From NCBI RefSeq assembly GCF_032854445.1, contig NW_027018111.1, positions 1 to 64,000 on the forward strand: a stretch of DNA of 64,000 nt, written 5' to 3'. Positions within the stretch are counted from its first letter, which is position 1; each line of letters opens with the position of its first letter. The notes below the pieces were generated by a model. That model had not been told where the DNA came from, ran no database searches, and was given only the letters and a program-made list of their open reading frames with translations. Shown one piece after another: positions 23,441 to 34,042 of this stretch. The translations under genes were made by a program, and so were the position numbers. The DNA comes from Liolophura sinensis (taxonomy: Eukaryota > Mollusca > Polyplacophora > Chitonida > Chitonidae).

Positions 23441-25977
23441 AACCACCAGAACTTTTAAAGCTGCATTTTAATGGTAGTCAGAGTATGGTCAAGGTAGCCA
23501 TTAGTTTTGGTCTAAACAACCCGAAGTCAAATGTCCTTTGTTTGAGCGGGACAAATTAAAAGGCAAATTGAATTCTCCGTGACACAGAGTAATCAAGTAA
23601 GTGGAATGCTGTGTGTGACCTCGGAGGGTAGCTTGGAGTGAAGGTGTAAGAGGTTTGTGAAGGTATACGAGGTTTGTGTCATCAGACGGTGATGGCGCGA
23701 TAATGCTAAGTTATTATACGATGGCAGGATGCGGTGGCTCAGTGGCATGGAATGCTGGTGCGGTGGCACGAAGCGATGACACGATGCCAAATGCAATGAA
23801 ATGGTAGATGATCATGTAATGATTCAATGTAAAATCTTATCTTATTACAGAAGCACATGTACATGTATCTGTTCAAACCATTTCACAATTGTGCACTGCG
23901 AGGAGTTCGACACTACCCGGTACAGCGTATCTCACTCTTTGCCAATGAAATGATTGCATCCCATGTGACTTTGATTTCTCTTTGTTTCCAAAACGTGTTA
24001 TGGAATCGACTTCAGTAATTTGATTGATACTGAATGAATGATTGATACTTTATGGAAAGAAACGACTGCTGCGCATTCTCTTTAGGTTAAATGGTGGATT
24101 TATCAGTGGACGAATTGGCCAATTTTTATCAGATAAACAGGCTACTATGATGAAAGGTAAGGTCAATTGTTGTTGTTATCGTTGTGAGCAAAAAATTAAA
24201 CAGTTTCTGTCCAAAAGTGAATACATCGTCCTCAATTACATGTTAGACTGGGAAATGAAGTTGTATTCTAAGGAGAGTTACATAGTAACTATTCTAGATT
24301 TTTCCGGTCAGTTGTAAACTGGTAAACCTTAGGTTGATATATTGGTCACATGGTAGAGGACATATCGTCAGCAGAATTATTGAATCAATGAAAAAAGTAA
24401 TTTTGGCCTTATTCATGTATAAAAGCCACTTCCCTGGTATTCAGCTGAAATAAATAAGCCTTGTTCCTCATTGTTTGTCAAATGAATTTTCTTTTTCTTG
24501 CGTTCTGAATATAAAATATTCTGTAAAATATGTAAAAGGTTGGTTTCATTACACAGAAGTAAACATCAAGGTGAAGTTCAAGTTGGTTATAAACACATGC
24601 ATTTTTCTTTCCTTTTTCAAATTTAGGATGGCACAGAAACTGACCATGTATACTGGACTTGACCTAGACTATCTAACAAGACGTGTGTCACGTGAAGCTG
24701 TTTTCCTTGCGGAGGCTGAAGTTGATGAGCATAAGAAATTGAATGAATGAATGAATGATTATGGTTCAAGGCCACGTCGGCAACAATTTAGCCATATTGT
24801 GGCGAGAACATACACCATGAGACAGTGAATGTCTTTCGACTTGACGGAAACATTCAAAATAAAACAGTCGTCATATGACTGAAAAAACTGTTGAGTACGA
24901 CGTTAAACCCCAAGCACTCACTCAAAATAAAACAGTAAAGACCAACATGGTCAAAAGCACTTGAAAAGAACCAAACCTCGAGGAGAAATTGAAGTAGGTT
25001 AGCTCAAGACAGTGTGATAAGGTAAAAGAAATGATTTTGTTCTATTGGGACACACAGAGTGATTGGTGTTACAAGACTGAGTGAAGAGCCCATCTTCAAT
25101 TTTTGTCATTATAATCCGTTGCCATGGATATGAAAAGGATAATAGCAGGAAAATAGACGCAAAGGGTAACATCAGACTCAAGTCGAGTTTGAAAGTCGGT
25201 TCAATCCACTTACAAGTTTCTCATATTTAGCGATTCATTTGGTTCTGTTTATCATTGGTTTTATGCAATAACTACTTACATTGTATGTAAGGGTGCCTAT
25301 TATATTCCAGCTTATTGGGGAATAAAGAGTACAAAGACAGTACTTGAGTCAACTGTATTTTGTCAATAGGATGTTTTTCTTTTAGTTAGTCTGTTACAAA
25401 GGCCTGCACCAACTTCATTATTATGTTGTTCGGAATGTTTTTTACATGCTTGAGGATACAGTGATCAGCTTTATGCATTACCCTAAATCCTATGACCACA
25501 AGCATTGATATCCATCTCTTCCGTGTCTATAATTAGATGGTATATGTTACTTACTATGCGATACCATTATTTGAGATATTAAATAATCCAATATAATCTT
25601 GGAGATAATGACACTGTTATGGTGAACAAAGAAAACGCGACCACAGTCGTTTAAATGTAACCATAATGGTTATGGTCGTGTTGCCCAATCTTATGTAATG
25701 GTTATTTGGACCCTGTTCTGGCGACCAAAGAAGTTCTGACCCTAAGATATGTTGTCGTTTTTTACCCTTTTTAAGTCTGTACCAAACTTTGTTTCGTCGT
25801 AGGCAATCAAATTTTTTGGGGGGCCAATCGACCAGAGCCTTTTAACAGTGAAATGTTGATTTTTACGACGCAAAGATTAAAGCAATATGGCAGTCTCAAC
25901 TGGGAGACTCTAGGGATACAGCGTGTAAAAACACAAGTGACGATTGGTCCCGGAGTGTCTTTATGCCTCGCACTTAC
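23441..25977. other. Intron with repeat family C
   Basis: No supported exon. ORFs at 24042-24317 and 24475-24750 have no recognisable motif. A family C repeat lies at 24740-24925. Confidence 0.4.
24740..24925 (+). repeat. Dispersed repeat, family C
   Basis: It opens GAATGAATGATTATGG, has AATTTAGCCATATTGTGGCG, and ends TTGAGTACGACGTTAAACCC then CAAGCACTCACTC. The ending resembles the 3' end of SINE family A (TTGAGTACGGCGTAAAA), so the two families may share a 3' domain. Confidence 0.6.
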
Positions 25978-26002
25978 TGTTCGTTTGCCGAAAATCCAAT
26001 AC
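25978..26002 (-). CDS. Tail micro-exon Y3 (25 nt)
   Basis: A third 25-nt micro-exon, between TTCACAG and GTAAGT, encodes IGFSANE in phase. Its length and phase equal Y1 and Y2 but the peptide differs, so it may be an old paralogous exon or coincidence. Confidence 0.62.
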
Positions 26003-26189
26003 CTGTGAAAAAGAAGAGAAAAAGAAAGTCATTTTCAGTTGTTGCTTTTTTTTATTAAATACATAAATGCAGTACTTATAGGCCTATCCGTCTTAAATAT
26101 TGTCAGAGATTACGGAAACGTACGTTCCACTGTACTCTCTAAAACAGTATGTACGTATAGATACCAGACGTAAGGTAAAAAACCGTAAG

Positions 26190-26260
26190 CTCGATTGTAA
26201 AAGGATTTTTATTGAGTACGGCGTAAAGCACCAATCAAATAAATAAATCAATCATAAATC
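26190..26260 (+). repeat. SINE family A, 3' end only
   Basis: ATTGAGTACGGCGTAAAGCA then CCAATCAAATAAATAAATCA; a 5'-truncated insertion. Confidence 0.6.
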
Positions 26261-26400
26261 TGAACTTCATGGCTTCAGTAAAAATACCTGAGTATTGCGC
26301 TAAACAACAAGCAAATATAAAAACAAATAAGTACATCAATAAACAGTAAATACGTGCCAAACCCTCGCTTTACGTGCCAAACCATCAATTCACTTCTCAC

Positions 26401-26462
26401 CTGGAAGGTTTTCGTAATGTCTGGATTGCATTCCATTTGATACGTTATCCTGTGCCATCTGC
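26401..26462 (-). CDS. Tail exon X1 with HYENLP motif
   Basis: The 62-nt exon lies between CTGACAG and GTGAGA and encodes QMAQDNVSNGMQSR then HYENLP. It differs from X2 by one codon in length and several substitutions but keeps H-Y-E-N-[IL]-P. The two tyrosines would be 29 residues apart in the protein. A gypsy element is inserted 155 bp upstream of it (right side) in the intron. Confidence 0.78.
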
Positions 26463-26616
26463 CTGTCAGAAGAAATAAGACTCTATACTGATCATATTAA
26501 TTTACAGAACTCCAGTGTGTTATCATCATGCGCTTGTTTTTTAAAGATATGTATAACTGAAACGTCGTATCATGATATTTTGACACCGGCGTTGAGAGCT
26601 CAGTGATACTTTTATA

Positions 26617-26830
26617 TGTTAGCGTCTTTTAACGTAAGAAAGTTTAAATAAATAAAGGACTCGAAACAGGGTCTCCATTCAGACAGTCACTCTGTACTTA
26701 CGTAATATTAGCCAATTCCTATGCTGCAACGTTCATGGATATTAATATAGGGGAGCTGATCATGTGATGTAAACATACACATGTGCCATGATGTAAACAA
26801 ATGCACGTGGCAAACTATGACAATATCACA
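26617..26830 (-). repeat. 3' LTR of the decayed gypsy element
   Basis: On the minus strand it begins TGTGATATTG and ends CGCTAACA. It matches 31335-31589 across most of its length but lacks about 43 bp. The polypurine tract AAAAGAAGGGGGA abuts it at 26831-26843, as expected for a 3' LTR. Confidence 0.82.
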
Positions 26831-26843
26831 TCCCCCTTCTTTT
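26831..26843 (-). other. Polypurine tract of the gypsy element
   Basis: The minus strand reads AAAAGAAGGGGGA immediately before the LTR TG. This is the plus-strand primer site in retroelement replication. Confidence 0.75.
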
Positions 26844-27539
26844 AAAGAAAAGCTAGTGGTATTACATTGTTTAACAAATTTTGTTTCTAAAGGACTGCCC
26901 AAGTATACATTTCAAAATAAAAAATTTCAATTTAAAACAAAATAGAATACACTGCAAACTGTAAGTATTTGTAGAGTCAGTTTGATTCTTAAAACTTGAG
27001 ATGGAGTCAAATGTCAAACGATACCCGTGGTTCACTAGGTTTTAAAGCTAAACACAAATTTATCTATCCATTAATCTCTCATGGGAGTGTTGAAATTAAT
27101 ATTTCATGTCCATACTTCTATCATTTTCAGTCAAATGGCATATTGCAATTTAATGTCAATAAAATTGTCAAAAAAATTACAGTGCATTGTCAATTTCTTT
27201 TAAAACATTGTCAAGATCACACAATTTGGAACAATTTAATATAGCAAATAAAATTAATCATAGCACTTTGAGTCATTCAAATCCATGAATATGAGTGATG
27301 GAAAAACTGAACCTATCTGCAAATGTATCACTCATTTCAGTGTCGAGGAATGATGTAATCCAATGAACTGAATAAAATGTACACATTAATCACATGATTC
27401 ACAAATTCACTGTTGGAGCTGGAATTTGCATTCTGACTGGTAATCGCAACTGAGAGCAACACAAACTATTCTCACAAAACACACACACACATTCTACTTT
27501 ATCCAGTTATGAAATCAGATAAAATCTTAAAACGTCGAC

Positions 27540-30500
27540 CAAAAAAGTGAGAATTGTGAAGTTGGTGATGTGTCGGGTGGTTTCGGAGTCTCAGGATGAG
27601 TTGGGTTTTCCAGCGGTGGAGGCGTCGAGCCTGTTGATTTGTCGTTCGGACTTTTGGCTAGTGGGGCGGAATGATGTCCGAACGGAATGATGTGACGACG
27701 GTTCCGCTGATAATTTCCACCGTCAGATGTGGAAGCAATATATGATTTGTCATATCTCGGCTACTTTTCTCACTATTGCTGGTTTCCTTTTCCCACTGAG
27801 TTGTTGCATGTACACATCCTCTCCTTTCCTTAGCGGTTTTTGAGATTGGGTGTTACGGTTGAAGTATTTCTCACTGCTAATCCGTTTCTGTGAAAGTCAC
27901 CTTTGCACATCTTTTGCGTTTTGTACAGATGGACGGAGCTGTTTTCCTTGGGCGGTGAGGTTGTCTCGTGGTATCTCGGCTACTTTTCTCACTATTGCTG
28001 GTTTTTTCCTTTTCCCACTGAGTTGTTGCATGTACACATCCTCTCCTTTCCTTCTACAGTGGGTGTTTTTCAGTCCCATGTACGGGTCAATACCGTCGGT
28101 CTTGGCTTTCTTCATGATCCGTTTTGCTATACCAACATACTTTTCAGCAAGTCCGTTAGATTGGTGATGGTAGGGCTGTTCATGGTGTGCCTAAAACTCC
28201 ATTCTGCAGCGAATCTTTTGAATTCTGCAGAAGTGTATTGGCTTCCATTGTCAGATATCAAGTCTTCACATATGCCTTGCCGGGCGAAGATTGATTTCAT
28301 GTGGTTGATGACACTGTTGGCGGTGATATTAGGTAACATACTGATCTTAAAATAGTGACTATAATAATCAGCTACAATGAGATAGTTACGGTCGTCCCTC
28401 TCAAATAGGTCTGTGACTAACAATTTCCATGGCCCGTTTGGTTTCTTTGGTAGGGATCTGTGTTCAAAACGTGCTACGTGCTTTCGGGGTCGGGGACATA
28501 GTCCTCAATTTGTGAACACGTGCGTCCAGTAAAGAAATTCTATAGCACGCCATTTGCAAAGTTCCATGCCGAAATGTCCTGCATGTATCCGTTACAGCAT
28601 GCAGTGATGCTGGAATCACAATTTTGTCACTTTTGAGCACCGTTCAACACAGTTCGTCTCGTACATGCCAGAATTCTGTCGGATCAGCGTTCACCTGTTG
28701 TTTAGTCAGTGGACAGTCTCTGTGAAGGACAGATTTATGATTGATGAGAGTCTGATCCTTCCGTGTTTCACATTTGATTTTTTCCAGTTTTTGATCGGTT
28801 ACTGGGATGCGTCCAAATACTGCATGAACGTGCTCTTCCAGGGTTGAATCTTCATGTACGTCATGTCCAGATGTGTAATTTCTCGAGAGTGTGTCCGCAA
28901 ACGGAGTTTCCTTTCCAGGGCAAAAAACTACATTCAAATCGTAGAGCTGTTAGCGCGGCACCATGCGCTGTAGTCTGGGTGGTGCTGAAGCCAGTGGTTT
29001 GCCCATGATTATCTCAAGCGACTTGTGATCACTGTGTACTGTCACTTGTTTCCAATAGATATAAGAATAAAACTTCTCACACCCAAATTGAATTGCCAAC
29101 ATTTCTTTTTCTATCTGTGCATAGTTTTGCTGTGTCAGCGTAAGTGCTCGTGAAGCGTAAGGAACTGGTTTGCCTTCTTGAAGAATGACTGCGTCAAGGC
29201 CTGATTTTGAGATGTCTACTTGGAGGGTGACTTCATAGTATGCTAACACCGGTCCTGGTATTCGCGTGATGATGGATTTCACCTGTCCAAATGCTTTGTC
29301 ATAGTTTGCGTCCCATAGCCACTCAGCATCTTCTTTTAAGAGTTCTCTTATTGGAACTGTGCCTGTGGCAAGTCCTGGGGCAAACTTGGTGAGGTAATTG
29401 ATCATACCAATCACTGTTTCCAGTTCCTTTTTCGAGGTAGTAGTCGGCATCTTCAATCACTTTAATCTTGCCTGGGTCAGGTTTCAAACCTGTCACGGCC
29501 TCTTTAAAGTAGTTATCGGAGTCGCTCGTCCTGCAGTTCTAGAGTTGTTGTGTAGGGCAGAATGTCATCAATCAAGACCTCAACGCCGTCAAGGCCTTCC
29601 AGGTCTTCGTGTGCTTCCTTTTGAAAGATTTCCTGGGCTGATACAAGGCCAAAGGTAGGCATGTGAATGCCCACCTGCCAAAGGGAGAGTTAAATGTTGT
29701 GAGTTTATTGCTTTCATCATCTAGCTGGAACTGCCAATACCCGGACTATGCGTCGAGCCGGTTGAAGTATTTCGCACCTGCCAGTTTATGTGTTATGTCC
29801 TCCATTGTAGGAAGTCGATAGAGCTCTCACATTATGTTTTCGTTCAAATCCTTCGGGTCGATACATATCCGCAGTGTGTTGTCTTTTTTCGCCATGGTCA
29901 CCATTGATTGTTTACACATTCTGTGGGCTCGTCAATGGCTCTGATAACGCCCATTGACTCCATAATTCATTTTTGACACGATCCCTTAATGCTACGAGGA
30001 CACGCCGTGGTGGGTGCGCAACTGGTTGTCTTTGATTCTCATTTTGGCTTTCCCTGGAAGACAACCAAGCTCTGTGAAGATATCTTTGTTCTCCTTGACC
30101 ACTGACTCTTTAGTCAAAAACCGCTCTGTGATTGGTCGATCTTTTGTCATAACCACTTTCACCAGGTGTAGCAGCTTACAGGCGTTGAAACCTAGGAGGG
30201 GTTTCGCTGGGCTATCCACAGCTACAAACCCTAAGTTCTGAACAATGTTTTGGTTTTTGCATGGTACGTGCATTTACCTGTGACTTTGAGTTGATTACCA
30301 CCATATCCTGACAACTTGGGGAGAAAGCGTGTTTGTAGAGGTACTTCGCTTGACAGTAGTCTTTCGTATGTTTCTGTGGCAATGCAGTTTACTTAAGCTT
30401 CATTTTCGTTGTTTTCAGTGTTGTTAACTGTACCTAAGAATAGCACATTGTCTTCTGTGTCAGTATCTGTTACGATCATCTTCACAAACATGAGCTGATT

Positions 30501-31291
30501 TAGACCTACACATTATCCTGAATTGAGTTTTGATGCCACATTTCATACAATTTTTTCACATTGCTGGGCAGTTTCTGACTTCTTATGTTCATATCCACAC
30601 CGAACACATTTAGAATTGTCCTGCTTGTCATGTGTGTTACGTTTCTGAAACTTCTTAAATTTTCGTTGCCTTCGTTCCTGGAATTTGTGTTTACCAGTTT
30701 TAAATTTAATCTTTGCAAATTTATTGTCAAATTTTAGTTCGTGAACTTCATCGAGAATTTTGTTCAACACTTTCAGTTGTTCGCGTGACATTTCATGGCA
30801 ATTTTTGTTGCTTTTTCTTGGGTCAGGTCATTTTCTAAGAGGAGTTTTCCTGAACTTCAGATGAATTTGAGCCCATGAGAATCCTGTCTTTAATCATGTC
30901 GTCTAGATCATGAAAACTACAGTCACGGCCAATGAGTTTAACTGAGTGACCCATTTGTCAATCGATTCTCACTGACCTTGTCCCAAGAAGTCAGACCCCA
31001 TTGTACCGACGTGTTTTTCTTCGGGTTGCAGTAGTACTCGAAAAGTTCGAACAGTTTCTCTGGCTTCTTAGAATCTTCCTCTGAAAGTTAACGACTAGAG
31101 CGCAGTGCTCTGCAAATGCCTTTTAGTCAGATGTTTATCAAGAACTGTGCGGCTTTTTGGTCCGCTTTCCACTTGTCTGCATCCAGTCCGATGAACACGA
31201 AGTGCATCAGTTCCTTCCATTGTGACCAGTTTTCTGCAACATTACCGCTGTCGAAATCAGTGGGAGACATCTGTTTCACGTTTGCTGCCAT
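27540..31291 (-). pseudogene. Decayed Ty3/gypsy gag-pol (order PR-RT-RH-IN)
   Basis: The Gag start is at 31291 (MAANVKQMSPTDFD). A Cys-rich nucleocapsid remnant (CVRCGYEH) is near 30600. A protease/RT linker with GLGCLPGK-type sequence (ELGCLPGKAKM) is at 29992-30273. The RT active site (VLIDDIL) is near 29570 and the thumb/RNase H at 28950-29456 (YASRALTLTQQNYAQIEKEM, HSDHKSLE). Integrase at 28127-28423 has DYYSHYFK and SDNGSQYTSAEF. Many stops and frame changes occur throughout. It is the usual gypsy order, unlike the element at 37.6 kb. It lies between Ig-receptor tail exons, in the same orientation as that gene. Confidence 0.85.
27752..28053. repeat. Internal 80-bp direct duplication in the gypsy integrase region
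   Basis: The same sequence (TCTCGGCTACTTTTCTCACT ... TCCTCTCCTTTCCTT) occurs at 27752-27832 and 27971-28053, about 219 bp apart, nearly identical. It lies within the C-terminal integrase region. Confidence 0.75.
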
Positions 31292-31303
31292 CTCAAGGGT
31301 TCT

Positions 31304-31321
31304 TCTGAACTTCTGACACCA
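31304..31321 (-). other. Primer binding site of the gypsy element
   Basis: The minus strand reads TGGTGTCAGAAGTTCAGA, 13 bp after the 5' LTR end; starting TGG, it would pair with a tRNA 3' CCA end. The tRNA was not identified. Confidence 0.6.
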
Positions 31322-31334
31322 TGTATTACTTTTA

Positions 31335-31589
31335 TGTTAACGTCTTTTGGCGTAAGAAAGTATAAATAAATAAAGGACTCGAAACAGCGTCTCCATTCAG
31401 ACAGTCACTCTATTGAATTGACTTCACCACCTTTAGCAGTCCTACAGTTATGTTACTTACGTAATATAAGCCAATCGCTATGCTGCAACGTTCATGAATA
31501 TTAATACAGGGGAGCTGATCATGTGATGTAAACATACACATGTGCTATGATGTAAACAAATGCACGTGACAAACTATCACAATATCACA
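31335..31589 (-). repeat. 5' LTR of the decayed gypsy element
   Basis: 255 bp, TGTGATATTG ... CGTTAACA on the minus strand. It differs from the 3' LTR by scattered substitutions and one 43-bp length difference, so this is not a recent insertion. No matching target-site duplication was found at the two outer edges. Confidence 0.82.
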
Positions 31590-31647
31590 ATGCTTACATT
31601 AAGTCGTTAGATGTCACACAAATAATTGATATGATAGTCAAACTTAC

Positions 31648-31672
31648 TCTGTTTCTCTTGAAGACCGGCTAC
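31648..31672 (-). CDS. Tail micro-exon Y1 (25 nt)
   Basis: This is the second copy of the 25-nt exon, between CTTACAG and GTAAGT, encoding SRSSRET. Both splice sites and phase match Y2. It lies immediately to the right of the gypsy LTR that ends at 31589; the retroelement separates it from its partner exon X1 by about 5 kb. Confidence 0.75.
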
Positions 31673-32330
31673 CTGTAAGAGTACACACACAAGCGTTACA
31701 TTTCTTGACGTCCAAGATGTATAGACCATGTATGTAGGTTTACTTGAATAATTTCTATATTTATTGGTACCGGTACTCGTGTTTCTTGGAAACATGAGCG
31801 TACATTACAAAAGAATACAACATGAAAAGAGTGACATCTGCATTGATGTTTTCAAAATTTTATCAAAAAAATTTAGCACTGGCGCTTAAAGCAGCAATGC
31901 TCGTACCGCAATCCCACTGTTGTTCCTACTACAAGTTTTAAGTTACACATAAACAGAATTGGTTTGAAAAAAAAAAAACGCTAAGGTTCACTAGGAATAC
32001 AATAAATTGGGAGTCAGGAAATATGGTCAAAACTAGATTAGTTAATAAACAAAAAGAGGCAAAAAACAACCGTTTCAAATAAATTGTACAGTTTACTTCG
32101 GAATAAGGACAGTAATCCACTGATTTAAGAGGTCAGCTGATATCAGTTAGTACTACACTAAACACTAAACAAGAATAAAGCAACTTTAGCGAGAATATAG
32201 ATAGCAAAGCCGTGATATCCAAAAAAGCATTTTTAAAGCAATTTTTTGCTTCTCCTTGTAGGGCTTATCCATCTACGGCTTAAATGCAGTTTGAATTAAA
32301 AGGGTTTATTTTTTCAAAGTTCGTAATCAC

Positions 32331-32390
32331 CTTGCCTTCCCCCACGGAAGATGAACACAACTAGAAGACAAACCATCGTGTCTTCCACAT
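32331..32390 (-). pseudogene. Relic duplicate of the transmembrane exon
   Basis: Just downstream of exon X2 (16 bp past its donor) the sequence reads CLLVVFIFRGGRQ and ends at a GTGATT donor. This matches the 3' half of the transmembrane exon (MLLVVVIFRRRKQ then GTAATG), and the following intron sequence (CAAAGTTCG on the plus strand) matches too. The 5' half and the acceptor are gone and the basic residues are altered. It is best read as the broken transmembrane copy of duplication unit 1. Confidence 0.7.
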
Positions 32391-32406
32391 AATGCTCTCT
32401 TCTCAC

Positions 32407-32471
32407 CTGGAATGTTTTCGTAATGTCCGGCTGATTGCACACTATTTGATACCTCATCCGGTCTCATCTGC
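32407..32471 (-). CDS. Tail exon X2 with HYENIP motif
   Basis: The 65-nt exon lies between CTGACAG and GTGAGA, in phase with Y2. It encodes QMRPDEVSNSVQSAG followed by HYENIP. YENI fits Y-x-x-I, a form bound by SH2 domains in many receptor tails or by adaptor complexes. Its homolog is exon X1 at 26401-26462. Confidence 0.78.
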
Positions 32472-32674
32472 CTGTCAGGAAAAATAAGACTCTCCACTGA
32501 TTATACTAAAATATTAATATACAGAACTCTGGTGTGTTGTGATTATACGCTTGTTATAAAGGCATGTATAACTGAAACGTCTATTATTATATTTTGACAC
32601 CTGTGTGTTAAGAGCTCAGTTATACTTAAGTCGGTATATGTAACACAAATAAGTGATACGATTGTCAAACTTAC

Positions 32675-32699
32675 TCTGTTTCTCCTGAGGAACGGCTAC
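32675..32699 (-). CDS. Tail micro-exon Y2 (25 nt)
   Basis: This micro-exon lies between TTTCAG and GTAAGT and encodes SRSSGET in the frame set by the transmembrane exon (leftover G before it, leftover GA after it). It has a near-identical partner at 31648-31672, with flanking intron sequence also duplicated. The serine-rich peptide may be a linker; function unknown. Confidence 0.75.
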
Positions 32700-33673
32700 C
32701 TGAAAGAGAACACACAGAGGCGTTACATTTCTTGACAGCCAAGATGTGTATAGAGAATACATGTATGTTTACTTGAATAATTTCCACATTTATTTGTTGC
32801 CGGTGCTCTTGTTTCTGGGAAACATGAACGGTACATTACAATGACTACGTCATGGAAAGAGTGTTATTTGGTTTGATATTTTCAAAATTTCATCATCAAG
32901 ATTTAGCACTGGCTTTCAAAACACCAATACTCATGCCGCAATTCCACTGTTGTGCCTGTTATAAGTTATAAATAACAGAACTGATTCGAAAAAAAAGACA
33001 GAAAACCCCTAAGATTCACTAGGAATACAATAAATTGGGAGTCAGGAAATACACATGTACATGGTAAGAAGAATATGGCTACAAATAGATCAGTCAATAA
33101 ACCAAAAAGAGGAAAACAACAAAGGTTTCAAATAAATCGTATAGTTTACTGGGGAATAAGAAAAATAATCCAATGATTTCATAGGTCAACTGACGTCAGT
33201 TAGTACTACACAAAACAACAATAAAGCAACAGTGGCAAGAATATAGATAGCAAAGCTATGATACTGCAAAAAAGCATTGTTTTATTTAAAATAATTGTTT
33301 GCTTCTCCTTGTACTACTGTTTGTCCATCTATGGTCGTATGCCCTTTGCTATTTAAATAATAATATACCCTATTACGCTTCGATTCCTTTTTACAACATA
33401 CAACGCACTGCTTGGCATTGTGCCAAGTGTACACCATCTACGTCGTTAGATACCCCGATCACAAGACAGAAACGTTTGACTTCTGGACGAGTCTATTGTA
33501 GTTCTATGGGTGGATAGAGGTTGTTGTTTACAATGAATGAAGCAGACGACAAATATAAACAAAGAAACAAAATGGTGATTTTGTCGGAGCCACTTTTTTT
33601 TTAAAGGAGAAAAGTATCAGGTTACAGATAATTTAAAGCCCATAGGAACGTTTGAATTCTACACAATAAGAGA

Positions 33674-34042
33674 ATGGTTTCACGAAAAGTTTTTTTTACA
33701 TACGGACCTGATAATTCTTCCTGCGAGTCTTTCTTTCAACGGCCTCTCCTAAACGTCACAGTTGACCACAAATCATGGTATGGCAATCAACCAATGGGTC
33801 TAAAAAAGTTCGGATCCATGATGTCTGATATTTCCCGCGATGCAAAACATAGCCGCCGGTACACGAATCACTGCGTCCGGGCTACGACAGCCACAGTTCT
33901 TGCTGATGCCGGCTTTTTTGGGATGGACGTTATGTCTGTGACAGGCCAACGCAATGAATTCAGTGTACGGAGTTATGTCACCAAACCGTTTGTTAACGCC
34001 GTGAAATCAGCAATAACCTGCATGCTTCAAGTGTTTTATTAG
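33674..34042 (+). pseudogene. Crypton-type tyrosine recombinase, C-terminal remnant
   Basis: The frame encodes RPLLNVTVDHKSWYGNQPMG, then KFGSMMSDISRDA, YTNHCVRATTATVLADAGF and VTGQRNEFSVRSYV. H-x-x-R in NHCVRA and the terminal tyrosine in RSYV match the catalytic end of the DUF3504/Crypton recombinase family, which also gave rise to ZMYM and QRICH1 genes. The second conserved histidine (usually G-H in this position) is Q here. The upstream part with the first arginine was not found. It lies in the intron between the transmembrane exon and tail exon Y2. Confidence 0.72.

Larger units (their letters stand above)
31590..33300 (-). repeat. Tandem duplication of the tail-exon segment
   Basis: Sequence 31600-32300 (unit 1) and 32640-33300 (unit 2) align through introns and exons: micro-exon Y, ACTTGAATAATTTC, GTACATTACAA, TTTTCAAAATTT, AATACAATAAATTGGGAGTC. 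Exon X and its right flank match between 26401-26616 and 32407-32640. Unit 1 is split by the gypsy element (26617-31589). The original unit was transmembrane exon, Y and X. Confidence 0.78.

Noticed and set aside
24475-24750. Plus-strand exon candidate MAQKLTMYTGLDLDYL after a TTTAG
   Set aside because: No partner exon, no family signal, and it runs into a repeat.
26401-32471. ITAM in the receptor tail
   Set aside because: The YENI-YENL gap is 25 residues and the YENL-YEKV gap is 14, outside the 6-12 residue ITAM spacing.
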